Source: Bacillota bacterium
GTDB lineage: Bacteria > Bacillota > Clostridia > Acetivibrionales > Acetivibrionaceae
Direction: 5' to 3'
Length of the DNA: 11,670 nucleotides
Assembly: GCA_023421115.1 (NCBI GenBank)
Contig: JAEZUI010000161.1
Span: 1-11,670 of the forward strand
In this document: one piece after another, positions 7,301-11,670 of the stretch
How positions within the stretch are numbered: position 1 is the stretch's first letter
Layout of the letters: each line of letters starts with the position of its first letter
Notes under the pieces: generated by a model
The model's database searches: none
What the model saw: the letters and a program-made list of their open reading frames with translations, nothing else
Told to the model about the DNA's origin: nothing
Translations under genes and position numbers: made by a program

Positions 7301-7787
7301 TTGTATATGTGGTGCCGGACATCCTGTTCCTGAAAAGATAGATGCTATGGAAAAACGTCAACAAGTACTCGTAAATATTGACAAAGTTTCAAAATACCGT
7401 AAATCACAAGAAAATCCAGATATCTTAAGACTTTATAAAGATTACTACGGTGAAGCTAATTCCCACCTTGCCCATGAGCTGTTACACACTCATTATTCGC
7501 CTAAGCAAGGTGACAGTGCCTGCAACACGGTACGCAAAAAGGATAACTCTGCCTTTGTTGTACAGGAATTCACTATTTGCATGTGCGAATCCTGTTTGAC
7601 TAAAGGTGCACAAGAATTGTATCAAAATTTAAGCGATACAATAAAGCATTACAAAATGAATCCGTTTTCACAGGTTAAAACAATTCGCTTGAAGGAAAAC
7701 CATTCCGGTAAAGGTGTTTATATTGCGCTTAACGGCAAGCAGATTGATGAACCTATGCTCAGTTCTATTTATAAAAATCAAAAATAA
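4350..7787 (+). CDS. Fused NAD(P)H oxidoreductase (GltD-like)/[FeFe] hydrogenase
   Basis: A 1145-aa cytoplasmic enzyme expected to couple NAD(P)H and H2, resembling the glutamate-synthase-linked (A2-type) [FeFe] hydrogenases. Domains in order: a [2Fe-2S] ferredoxin (C42, C54, C57, C72); a GltD-type N-terminal Cys region (C108, C112, C116, C151, C155, C159, C163); an FAD site VGGGPSG (207-213); an NAD(P) site GGGNTAID (338-345) with VYRR (361-364), which favours NADPH; a Cys cluster at 578-589; two [4Fe-4S] motifs (C628-C638 and C671-C681); and the H-cluster domain with FTSCCPGW (776-783), VPCLAKK (833-839) and MACPGGC (979-985). By alignment with CpI, C780, C835, C981 and C985 are the ligands and C779 the proton-path Cys. 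L2 has Val for the usual Met, and the L3 end reads ICGAGHP rather than the usual GGGQP type. A C-terminal thioredoxin-like ferredoxin region (about 1069-1140) keeps CMCESC but lacks the second Cys pair. It is a single-gene unit with its own promoter and terminator; no maturation genes are nearby. Confidence 0.92.
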   Translation: MKTLSNQNRIKVTVNGREIEVYDNLTILQALLQEDIHIPHLCYDIRLERSNGNCGLCVVSVGPNSEKDVKACQTPIKEGMVICTNSPKLESYRKVRLEQLLSDHNADCVAPCVTTCPANIDIQTYLRHVGNGNYESAIRTIKDRNPFPIVCGRVCPHPCEAACRRNLVDSPVAINYVKRFAADWDMAQPQPWVPTKNPSTGRKIAIVGGGPSGLSAAYYSAIKGHDVTVFERQSHAGGMMRYGIPEYRLPKATLDKEIDIIKNLGVKIMTGKSLGTHIRLEDLHKDFDAVYLAIGSWNATPMHIEGENLEGVWLGIQFLEQVTNNAQINLGDNVIVIGGGNTAIDCARTALRKGAKSVKLVYRRTQEEMPAEPYEVEEALHEGVEMLFLMAPTKIISVDSKKKLGCIKMTLGEPDRSGRRRPVPVEGSDFEIEADTIIGAIGQSTNTQFLYNDLPVKLNKWGDIEINGKTMQTSELNIFAGGDCVTGPATVIQAVAAGRHTADAMDSFLMKGYIKEENVDYSCSRGTMEDLPKWEFREIPKIARAQMPSISITERKNNFNEVELGLMEKTAREEARRCLKCGCRERYSCDLRQEATAHGIEFEPPIHERPFIPIVDGHPFIIRDHNKCISCGRCIAACSEIEGPDVLTFYMKNGRQLVGTKSGLPLQETDCVSCGQCVTACPCGALDYRRDKGRVMRAINNKKKTVVAFVAPAVRSLISKTYNIPFEDASPFMAGLLKKLGFDKIFDFTFAADLTIVEETTEFLTRVSNKGVMPQFTSCCPGWVNFVEKRYPEMIPHLSSCKSPQMMMGATVKNHYAKLANLNKDDLFVVSIVPCLAKKHEAARPEFAPEGIRDVDAVLTTTEMIEMVKLENIDISKIVPQEFDEPYRQVSGAGILFGASGGVAEAALRMAVEKLTGKVLTDHLDFEEIRGFEGVKEATVDVDNTKVRVAVVSGLHNAEPIIEKIIQGVDVGYDLIEVMACPGGCICGAGHPVPEKIDAMEKRQQVLVNIDKVSKYRKSQENPDILRLYKDYYGEANSHLAHELLHTHYSPKQGDSACNTVRKKDNSAFVVQEFTICMCESCLTKGAQELYQNLSDTIKHYKMNPFSQVKTIRLKENHSGKGVYIALNGKQIDEPMLSSIYKNQK

Positions 7788-7806
7788 ATTTAAATTTAAA
7801 TACAAT

Positions 7807-7833
7807 AAAAAGCCGCATAATATGTGGCTTTTT
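7807..7833. terminator. Hairpin terminator between convergent genes
   Basis: AAAAAGCCGC (7807-7816) pairs with GTGGCTTTTT (7824-7833), with one G-U pair and a 7-nt loop. The flanking A and T runs let it act in both directions. It ends the hydrogenase transcript 20 nt past the stop and can also end the convergent transporter gene. Confidence 0.85.
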
Positions 7834-7901
7834 GTTGTATCAAATTTACTACTTTGATTGCAGCTTCCACTGCGGTATGGATTAACTGGGTATTGCCCAC
7901 A

Positions 7902-8819
7902 TTACTTTACAGGATCCACATGAATAACCATATCTATCCCAAGTTCCTCTTTGACTTTCAGCTCTATATTATCAATTTCTGAATGAATATCTACAATATT
8001 TGCATCATCCGATACTTCAGCATGTATTGATGCAGTTATTCTTCCAGGGCCATAGTCATGAACTTTCAAGTCGTGGGCACCTTTTATATTTTTGCCGCTA
8101 AGAACCAATTCATTAATTCTTTCAATAACTTGTGGATCGGGCAAGGCTCCCAAAAGAAGGTTTACCGAATCTTTTGCCGTATTAAATCCTGTGTACATAA
8201 TTAAACCTGAAATAATGAGACCCATTACTCCATCGACCGGAAAAGCTACAAATCTTCCTATTAGAGTTCCTATTATTACTCCAGCTGTTGCATAAACATC
8301 ATTAAGGCTATCTGATGCGGCTGCTCTATTTACACTCGAATTTATTACTTTTCCTATATATTTGTTATAAGAAAACATCCATACTTTCAGCAACACTGAA
8401 ATTGATAGAATTATCATAGATATAATATTGAACGTCACTTTTTGGGGTTTTAAAATTTTATCAAAGGAACTGCCTAAAAGCTTCAGACCAACTGCGAAAA
8501 TAACAAAAGACACCACTAATGTAGCAATATATTCATATCTTCCATGTCCATGAGGATGTTCTTTATCAGGTGGCCTGTTACTTAACTTGGCTCCAAATAT
8601 TGCAATTACAGATGTCCCTAAATCACTGAGATTGTTAAAAGCGTCCGAAATAACAGCTATACTGTTTATAACAAATCCAAGAATCAGCTTTATTGTAAAG
8701 AGGAGCATGTTGCATATAATGCCTAGTACTCCGGATAACACTCCGTATGCTTCCCTTACATCTTTATCATTTACATTTTCACTATTATTAATAAATTTTT
8801 TTATTATTAACCTAATCAA
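7902..8819 (-). CDS. Cation diffusion facilitator transporter, probably Mn2+
   Basis: A 305-aa inner-membrane metal/proton antiporter of the CDF family, at its usual length. About six membrane helices are seen between residues 26 and 213, followed by a cytoplasmic metal-sensing domain (about 214-305) with HDLKVHDYGPG (249-259), H266, H279 and H300. The transport site reads N62-x3-D66 in helix 2 (FNNLSD) and D170-x3-D174 in helix 5 (SDSLND). An Asn-Asp/Asp-Asp set is the pattern reported for Mn2+ exporters such as pneumococcal MntE, whereas Zn2+ exporters have His-Asp pairs, so Mn2+ is inferred. HPHGHGRYEYIA (88-99) is the family's helix 2-3 loop. The start is TTG, supported by GGAGG at 8827-8831 with 7 nt spacing. 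It is transcribed alone, convergent to the hydrogenase gene. Confidence 0.92.
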   Translation of the reverse strand: MIRLIIKKFINNSENVNDKDVREAYGVLSGVLGIICNMLLFTIKLILGFVINSIAVISDAFNNLSDLGTSVIAIFGAKLSNRPPDKEHPHGHGRYEYIATLVVSFVIFAVGLKLLGSSFDKILKPQKVTFNIISMIILSISVLLKVWMFSYNKYIGKVINSSVNRAAASDSLNDVYATAGVIIGTLIGRFVAFPVDGVMGLIISGLIMYTGFNTAKDSVNLLLGALPDPQVIERINELVLSGKNIKGAHDLKVHDYGPGRITASIHAEVSDDANIVDIHSEIDNIELKVKEELGIDMVIHVDPVK

Positions 8820-8826
8820 AATTCGG

Positions 8827-8831
8827 CCTCC
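8827..8831 (-). promoter_or_regulatory. Ribosome site fixing a TTG start
   Basis: GGAGG on the minus strand, 7 nt before TTG at 8817-8819. No better ATG with a ribosome site lies nearby, so the transporter most likely begins with TTG. Confidence 0.8.
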
Positions 8832-8893
8832 GATCTCTTATTATTATGGCATAAATCTATCACTCTATTATTAGTCTAAAGAATTCCTCCGTT

Positions 8894-8923
8894 ATTGTAT
8901 TATTCATTTCACAAAAAAGTCTA
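8894..8923 (-). promoter_or_regulatory. Weak candidate promoter for the transporter gene
   Basis: On the minus strand, TAGACT (8918-8923) is followed by an 18-nt spacer and TACAAT (8894-8899). The -10 box is 5 of 6 and the -35 box 4 of 6. It would give a leader of about 70 nt. No riboswitch-like fold was recognised in this short leader. Confidence 0.4.
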
Positions 8924-8951
8924 AGAGTTTCTCGTATAAAAGTAGTATAAA

Positions 8952-8987
8952 AACACATCTGTAGGATTACCTTCCCACAGATGTGTT
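8952..8987. terminator. Perfect 11-bp hairpin, bidirectional terminator
   Basis: AACACATCTGT (8952-8962) pairs perfectly with ACAGATGTGTT (8977-8987) around a 14-nt loop. It is followed by GCTTTTTAGTTTT on the plus strand and by TTTATACTACTTTT on the minus strand. The minus-strand reading would end transcripts from the decayed two-component genes at 9216-9646. Confidence 0.75.
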
Positions 8988-9110
8988 GCTTTTTAGTTTT
9001 AATATGTACAATGAAGATAGGTCTCCAATTAAAATATATTGTACATTATATTACTTTATTAATATATTGTCAAAATGAACCATATTGTTATTTTGAAAGC
9101 TAAATCTTTT
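8988..9110. other. AT-rich spacer with an inverted repeat; no gene
   Basis: No open frame with a ribosome site is visible. ATGTACAAT (9004-9012) and ATTGTACAT (9038-9046) form a perfect 9-bp inverted repeat over a 25-nt centre. The word ATATTGT recurs at 9036, 9064 and 9082. It may be part of the same decayed 3' region as the kinase remnant. Confidence 0.5.
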
Positions 9111-9220
9111 CTAAAAAGGGTTGATACATCATGAGAGCATTGTTCTCTGTTATATACTCATCTAGTATCAACCCTTTATCATTTGAATAGACTTTCCTTG
9201 CAATTTCGTTGTGTCTTATG
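9111..9220 (-). pseudogene. Unidentified coding-like remnant after the truncated kinase
   Basis: In the frame shifted relative to the truncated kinase, about 36 codons stay open from 9220 to a TAG at 9111-9113, reading IRHNEIARKVYSNDKGL, then ILDEYITENNALMM, then YQPFLEKI. The text looks protein-like, and could be either the kinase sensor continuing after a frameshift or the tail of an unrelated gene. No start codon or ribosome site of its own is seen. The 13-bp inverted repeat at 9115-9177 lies inside it. Confidence 0.3.
9115..9177. repeat. Perfect 13-bp inverted repeat with 37-nt centre
   Basis: AAAGGGTTGATAC (9115-9127) is the exact reverse complement of GTATCAACCCTTT (9165-9177). A smaller GAGA/TCTC pairing lies in the centre. 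The T-run expected of a terminator is weak on both sides. It may be a scar of a small mobile element or a structured RNA end; neither is proven. Confidence 0.6.
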
Positions 9221-9479
9221 TAGCCTCCCCAAGACTTGAACTTAAATAGCCGGTAATTTGTCTCGCAATCTCTGGCGTTAACTCACCAATGTAGTTTTTT
9301 TGAAGAGAAATATTCTGATTTACATATACTTGAGCAAATTTGCTCTGTTCTATCAATTGGTTTTCAACTAAAACCATACCTGTATATTCAACACCCTTTA
9401 CAACAGAAATTCCTACAATAAGCATTGATATCAATGCCGCTGTGAGGTAGTATATTACAAGCTTTGTGCCTAAATTCAC
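9216..9479 (-). pseudogene. Truncated sensor histidine kinase (N-terminus only)
   Basis: Eighty-seven codons remain of what looks like a membrane sensor kinase. A short cytoplasmic start (MNLGTKLVIYY) runs into a membrane helix at about residues 8-28, followed by the first part of an external sensor region (KGVEYTGM, QSKFAQVYVNQN, TPEIARQITGYLSSS). The frame stops at a TAA at 9216-9218. The second membrane helix, HAMP, dimerisation/His box and ATPase domains are all absent, and no trace of them lies downstream, so it cannot act as a kinase. The GTG start overlaps the TGA stop of the upstream regulator remnant, the usual coupling of response-regulator/kinase pairs, which supports the assignment. 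The kinase call rests on this position plus topology, since no catalytic motif remains. Confidence 0.65.
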
Positions 9480-9646
9480 CCTTTTGTCCTCCTAAAGCAA
9501 TATCCAAAGCCAAACACTGTTGAAATATATTTGGGGTCTTTGCTGTCATCCTCAGCAGAGAGCACATTATACCCCTCTCTTTTTAAAATTATTAAAAGCA
9601 ATTCGCGGATTGAAGTTTCATCATCAATAACTAAAATTTTTTTCAT
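9476..9646 (-). pseudogene. Response regulator with large internal deletion (OmpR-type)
   Basis: A 56-codon frame begins with the start of a receiver domain (MKKILVIDDETSIRELLL, with acidic D8-D9) and runs to about residue 32. It then passes directly into the last strand of an OmpR/PhoB winged-helix domain (DPKYISTVFGFGYCFRR, compare the usual NPKYIxTVxGxGYxF). The phospho-acceptor Asp, the rest of the receiver, the linker and most of the DNA-binding domain are missing, about 165-170 residues relative to a normal length of about 225. The join keeps the reading frame and the stop still overlaps the kinase GTG. It has a good GGGGTG ribosome site 6 nt before the ATG, so the stub may still be translated, but it should be unable to receive phosphate or bind DNA. 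Confidence 0.85.
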
Positions 9647-9925
9647 CTTTTACACCCCAAAAATTTATGATATAATAAAACCATAATTAATTAAATAATA
9701 ACTTATACCAATAAAACATACAAATTAATATTCTATGCTTCCGTTGTAATATAATATTTTGTTTGAAATTCTCCCATCTACTCGCAACAATACTAAGAAA
9801 CTTCCTTATATTTATCAAACAAACGCAGATATTAATTATACGATTTATGATATTTATATTAGCCACGCAAAATATTACAATTTTAATATTTTGAAAATTT
9901 CCGACATAAAACATCACAAGTACTC

Positions 9926-9959
9926 GAATATATATATAAGAAAGATTATATATATATTC
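9926..9959. repeat. Perfect 14-bp AT palindrome, 6-nt loop
   Basis: GAATATATATATAA (9926-9939) and TTATATATATATTC (9946-9959) are exact reverse complements. TTTTGC follows on the plus strand. It could be a weak terminator or a cruciform-prone site, and lies between the decayed regulator and the xylanase. Confidence 0.6.
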
Positions 9960-10044
9960 TTTTGCTAGCTAAACTTTTATTGGAAAGGATGATGCCAAAA
10001 GTTTATAAAATCTTAATGGCACTATTGCCGTGTTTCTATCGAAT

Positions 10045-10050
10045 TATAAT
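10045..10050 (+). promoter_or_regulatory. Candidate -10 box for the xylanase gene
   Basis: A perfect TATAAT lies 114 bp upstream of the ATG. The region where a -35 box should be (around 10022-10028) has only TATTGC-like bases, so an activator may be needed, or the true promoter lies elsewhere. Confidence 0.35.
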
Positions 10051-10091
10051 TGATGTAATACTTCTTAATTGAATTTTATTATATCAGAAGG

Positions 10092-10111
10092 ATAATTACA
10101 CCGGTAATTAT
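10092..10111. promoter_or_regulatory. Palindrome upstream of the xylanase (operator-like)
   Basis: ATAATTAC (10092-10099) and GTAATTAT (10104-10111) are exact reverse complements around ACCG. It lies 52 bp before the ATG and downstream of the candidate -10 box, where a repressor or an mRNA hairpin could act. Confidence 0.4.
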
Positions 10112-10163
10112 GTGTCCAGCTAAAATATTTAACTAATAAGGAAAAAAGAAAGGGGAGCAAAAA

Positions 10164-11670
10164 ATGAAAAAAAGATTGAAAGTGATTTTTTCAACTTTCA
10201 TGTGTTTTACCTTCTTGTTTAGCATGTTTCCAAAAGATGTTAAGGCAGGACCAACTCTTACATCAAATGCAACAGGTAAAATTGACGGTTTTGACTATGA
10301 ATATTGGAAAGATACTGGAAATGGAACTATGACCCTCAATGGTGGTGGTACATTTAGTTGTTCTTGGAGTAATATCAATAATATTTTATTCCGTACAGGG
10401 AAAAAACTCGGCTCCACCCAGACGTACCAGCAATATGGAAACATAGTTTTAGATTACGCATGTAACTACCAGCCAAACGGAAATTCATATTTGTCCGTAT
10501 ACGGTTGGACGCAAAATCCACTTGTGGAGTATTACATAATTGAGAGCTACGGCACCTGGAAGCCACCAGGAAGTAATAATCCAAAGGGCACACTTACTGC
10601 CAATGGTGGTACATATGAAATATATGAGACAACAAGAAATAATCAGCCTTCTATTGAAGGTGATAAAACTTTCCAACAGTATTGGAGTGTTCGTACACAA
10701 AAACGTACAAGCGGAACCATATCTTGTCACGAGCACTTTAAGGCTTGGGAAGCTAAAGGCATGAGAATGGGTAAGTTATACGAAGTTACCATGGTTGTTG
10801 AGGGCTATCAAAGTAGTGGCCAAGCTACTATGACAAAATTGGATATTACCCTCGGTGGCTCAGATCCTGGCGGTAATACTGGCGGTAATACTGGCGGCGG
10901 TAATACCGGTGGTAATCTTGCTAGTAAAACAGGCGTAGCTGTTACTGAGAGAAGTGCTTTTACAACTTTACAAGCAGAAGACTATAACAGCCTAAGTTCT
11001 TCAACAATGGAAAAAGTAGGTACTGATAATAGTGGAAGCGGTATAGGCTATATTGAAAACGGAGACTATCTTGTATTCAATAAAACCAACTTCGGTTCTG
11101 GAGCTTCTTCTTTTAAAGCTCGTGTTGCTTATGGTGGTGACTCTAGTTCAACTATTCAATTAAGATTGGGTAGTTCGTCAGGAACTCTTATAGGTTCTTT
11201 GAGTATACCTTCAACTGGCGGCTGGGATACTTACAAGGAATTGTCCACGACTGTTAGCGGTGCTTCAAGCACACAAGACTTATACCTTTGCTTTAATGGA
11301 CCTGTAAATATTGATTCTTTCTCCTTTGGTTCAGGAAGCACTGGTGGAAACACTGGTGGGAATACCGGTGGAAACACTGGTGGAAATACTGGTGGAAATA
11401 CTGGTGCAACACAAACCGTTACTGAAAACAAAACAGGAACTCATGGCGGTTATGATTATGAGTACTGGAAAGATAACGGTACTGGAACTATGGTTCTTAA
11501 AGATGGCGGTGCATTTAGTTGCGAATGGAGTAACATAAACAATATATTATTCCGTAAAGGTATTAAGTACAATGAGACCCAGACACACCAACAAATTGGT
11601 ACAATGACAATGGAATATGCTTGTAATTACTCACCAAACGGTAATTCATATTTGTCTGTATATGGTTGGA
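10164..11670 (+). CDS. Secreted multidomain xylanase GH11-CBM6-GH11 (3' partial)
   Basis: An endo-1,4-beta-xylanase precursor; 502 codons are present and the gene runs past the window. A signal peptide (MKKRLKVIF, hydrophobic core, cut predicted after DVKA at residue 28) sends it outside the cell. The first GH11 domain (38-230) has DYEYWKD, the nucleophile E122 in PLVEYY and the acid/base E213 in VEGYQSSG, so it should be active. A GGNT linker (236-251) leads to a CBM6 (264-388; starts FTTLQAEDYNS, contains GYIENGDYLVF, STGGWDTY and NGPVNIDSFSF) that binds xylan or cellulose chain ends or clefts. A second GGNT linker (393-414) leads to another GH11 domain from about 425, roughly 70% identical to the first over the visible part. 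The window stops at SVYGW, just before its nucleophile, so its activity cannot be judged. Any dockerin or further CBM would be beyond the edge. The ribosome site GGGGAG is 6 nt upstream of the ATG. Confidence 0.95.
   Translation, partial: MKKRLKVIFSTFMCFTFLFSMFPKDVKAGPTLTSNATGKIDGFDYEYWKDTGNGTMTLNGGGTFSCSWSNINNILFRTGKKLGSTQTYQQYGNIVLDYACNYQPNGNSYLSVYGWTQNPLVEYYIIESYGTWKPPGSNNPKGTLTANGGTYEIYETTRNNQPSIEGDKTFQQYWSVRTQKRTSGTISCHEHFKAWEAKGMRMGKLYEVTMVVEGYQSSGQATMTKLDITLGGSDPGGNTGGNTGGGNTGGNLASKTGVAVTERSAFTTLQAEDYNSLSSSTMEKVGTDNSGSGIGYIENGDYLVFNKTNFGSGASSFKARVAYGGDSSSTIQLRLGSSSGTLIGSLSIPSTGGWDTYKELSTTVSGASSTQDLYLCFNGPVNIDSFSFGSGSTGGNTGGNTGGNTGGNTGGNTGATQTVTENKTGTHGGYDYEYWKDNGTGTMVLKDGGAFSCEWSNINNILFRKGIKYNETQTHQQIGTMTMEYACNYSPNGNSYLSVYGW
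10869..10916 (+). repeat. Linker 1 repeats (Gly-Gly-Asn-Thr)
   Basis: Near-tandem GGC-GGT-AAT-ACT units within the xylanase gene encode a flexible GGNTGGNTGGGNTGGN linker between the first GH11 and the CBM6. One unit carries an extra Gly codon. Confidence 0.85.
11340..11405 (+). repeat. Linker 2 minisatellite, five 12-bp units
   Basis: Five tandem copies of ACTGGTGGAAAY (third copy starts ACC; second has GGG for GGA) plus a half copy encode TGGN repeats between the CBM6 and the second GH11. The copies are nearly identical at DNA level, so the linker could change length by whole units without breaking the frame. Confidence 0.9.

Larger units (their letters stand above)
9647..10163. other. AT-rich intergenic region upstream of the xylanase
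   Basis: This 517-bp stretch is very AT-rich and has no believable gene; the short open frames on either strand are of low complexity and lack ribosome sites. It contains a perfect 14-bp AT palindrome at 9926-9959, a TATAAT at 10045-10050 that could be the xylanase -10 box but has a poor -35 box, an 8-bp palindrome at 10092-10111, and the xylanase ribosome site GGGGAG at 10152-10157. No known riboswitch was recognised. Confidence 0.6.

Noticed and set aside
4653..7364. Several minus-strand open frames of 67-97 codons
   Set aside because: All are antisense to the hydrogenase coding sequence, without ribosome sites or recognisable protein motifs.
9115..9177. Insertion sequence bounded by inverted repeats
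   Set aside because: Only 37 bp lie between the arms, there is no transposase and no target-site duplication is evident.
9687..9968. Two open frames of 76 and 69 codons on opposite strands
   Set aside because: They overlap each other in very AT-rich DNA, are dominated by Ile/Asn/Tyr/Lys codons and lack ribosome sites.
9966..10163. Riboswitch in the xylanase upstream region
   Set aside because: Short hairpins are present, but I could not match any conserved riboswitch core.
10869..11405. Possible CRISPR-like repeat array
   Set aside because: The repeats are 12-bp Gly/Asn/Thr codon units in frame within a secreted enzyme, with no spacers.
11231..11538. Minus-strand frame with repeated VFPP units and plus-strand frame with VETLVEI repeats
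   Set aside because: Both are out-of-frame translations of the xylanase linker minisatellite.

Overview
The window looks like chromosomal DNA from an AT-rich, anaerobic, plant-fibre-degrading Firmicute related to Ruminiclostridium or Acetivibrio-type clostridia. This is inferred from a secreted GH11/CBM6 xylanase with Gly/Asn/Thr linkers, a fused NAD(P)H/[FeFe] hydrogenase, a poly-HAMP chemoreceptor, strong GGAGG-type ribosome binding sites and low G+C. No rRNA, tRNA, CRISPR array, transposase or phage gene was seen.

Layout, left to right. Positions 1-1285 hold a minus-strand pair (a YkuK-like RNase H-fold protein followed by an 85-aa unknown protein). Next is a self-contained minus-strand unit encoding a 49-aa orphan protein, with its own promoter, ribosome site and terminator. 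Positions 1285-3531 carry a minus-strand methyl-accepting chemotaxis protein with about five HAMP-like repeats. Positions 3532-4350 hold a plus-strand 44-aa lysine-rich mini-gene with a terminator, then a minus-strand remnant of an ArsC/Spx-like gene, then a strong promoter with an overlapping inverted repeat. That promoter drives a 1145-aa single-chain hydrogenase (4350-7787). A hairpin terminator separates it from a convergent cation diffusion facilitator (7902-8819), whose metal-site residues suggest Mn2+. Positions 8832-10163 are a decayed stretch: a response regulator collapsed to 56 aa by an apparent in-frame internal deletion, a histidine kinase truncated to 87 aa, several inverted repeats, and about 500 bp of very AT-rich non-coding DNA. 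From 10164 to the end runs a multidomain xylanase (GH11, linker, CBM6, linker, second GH11) that continues past the window edge.

The genes fit the lifestyle of a fermentative fibre degrader: hydrolysis of xylan outside the cell, disposal or recycling of reducing power as H2 through an NAD(P)H-coupled hydrogenase, taxis, and metal export. They do not form one operon. I see no convincing new multi-gene system. The most interesting items are the hydrogenase's variant H-cluster motifs and apparently half-lost C-terminal iron-sulphur domain, the tandem-GH11 xylanase, the collapsed two-component system beside it, and the orphan small genes.
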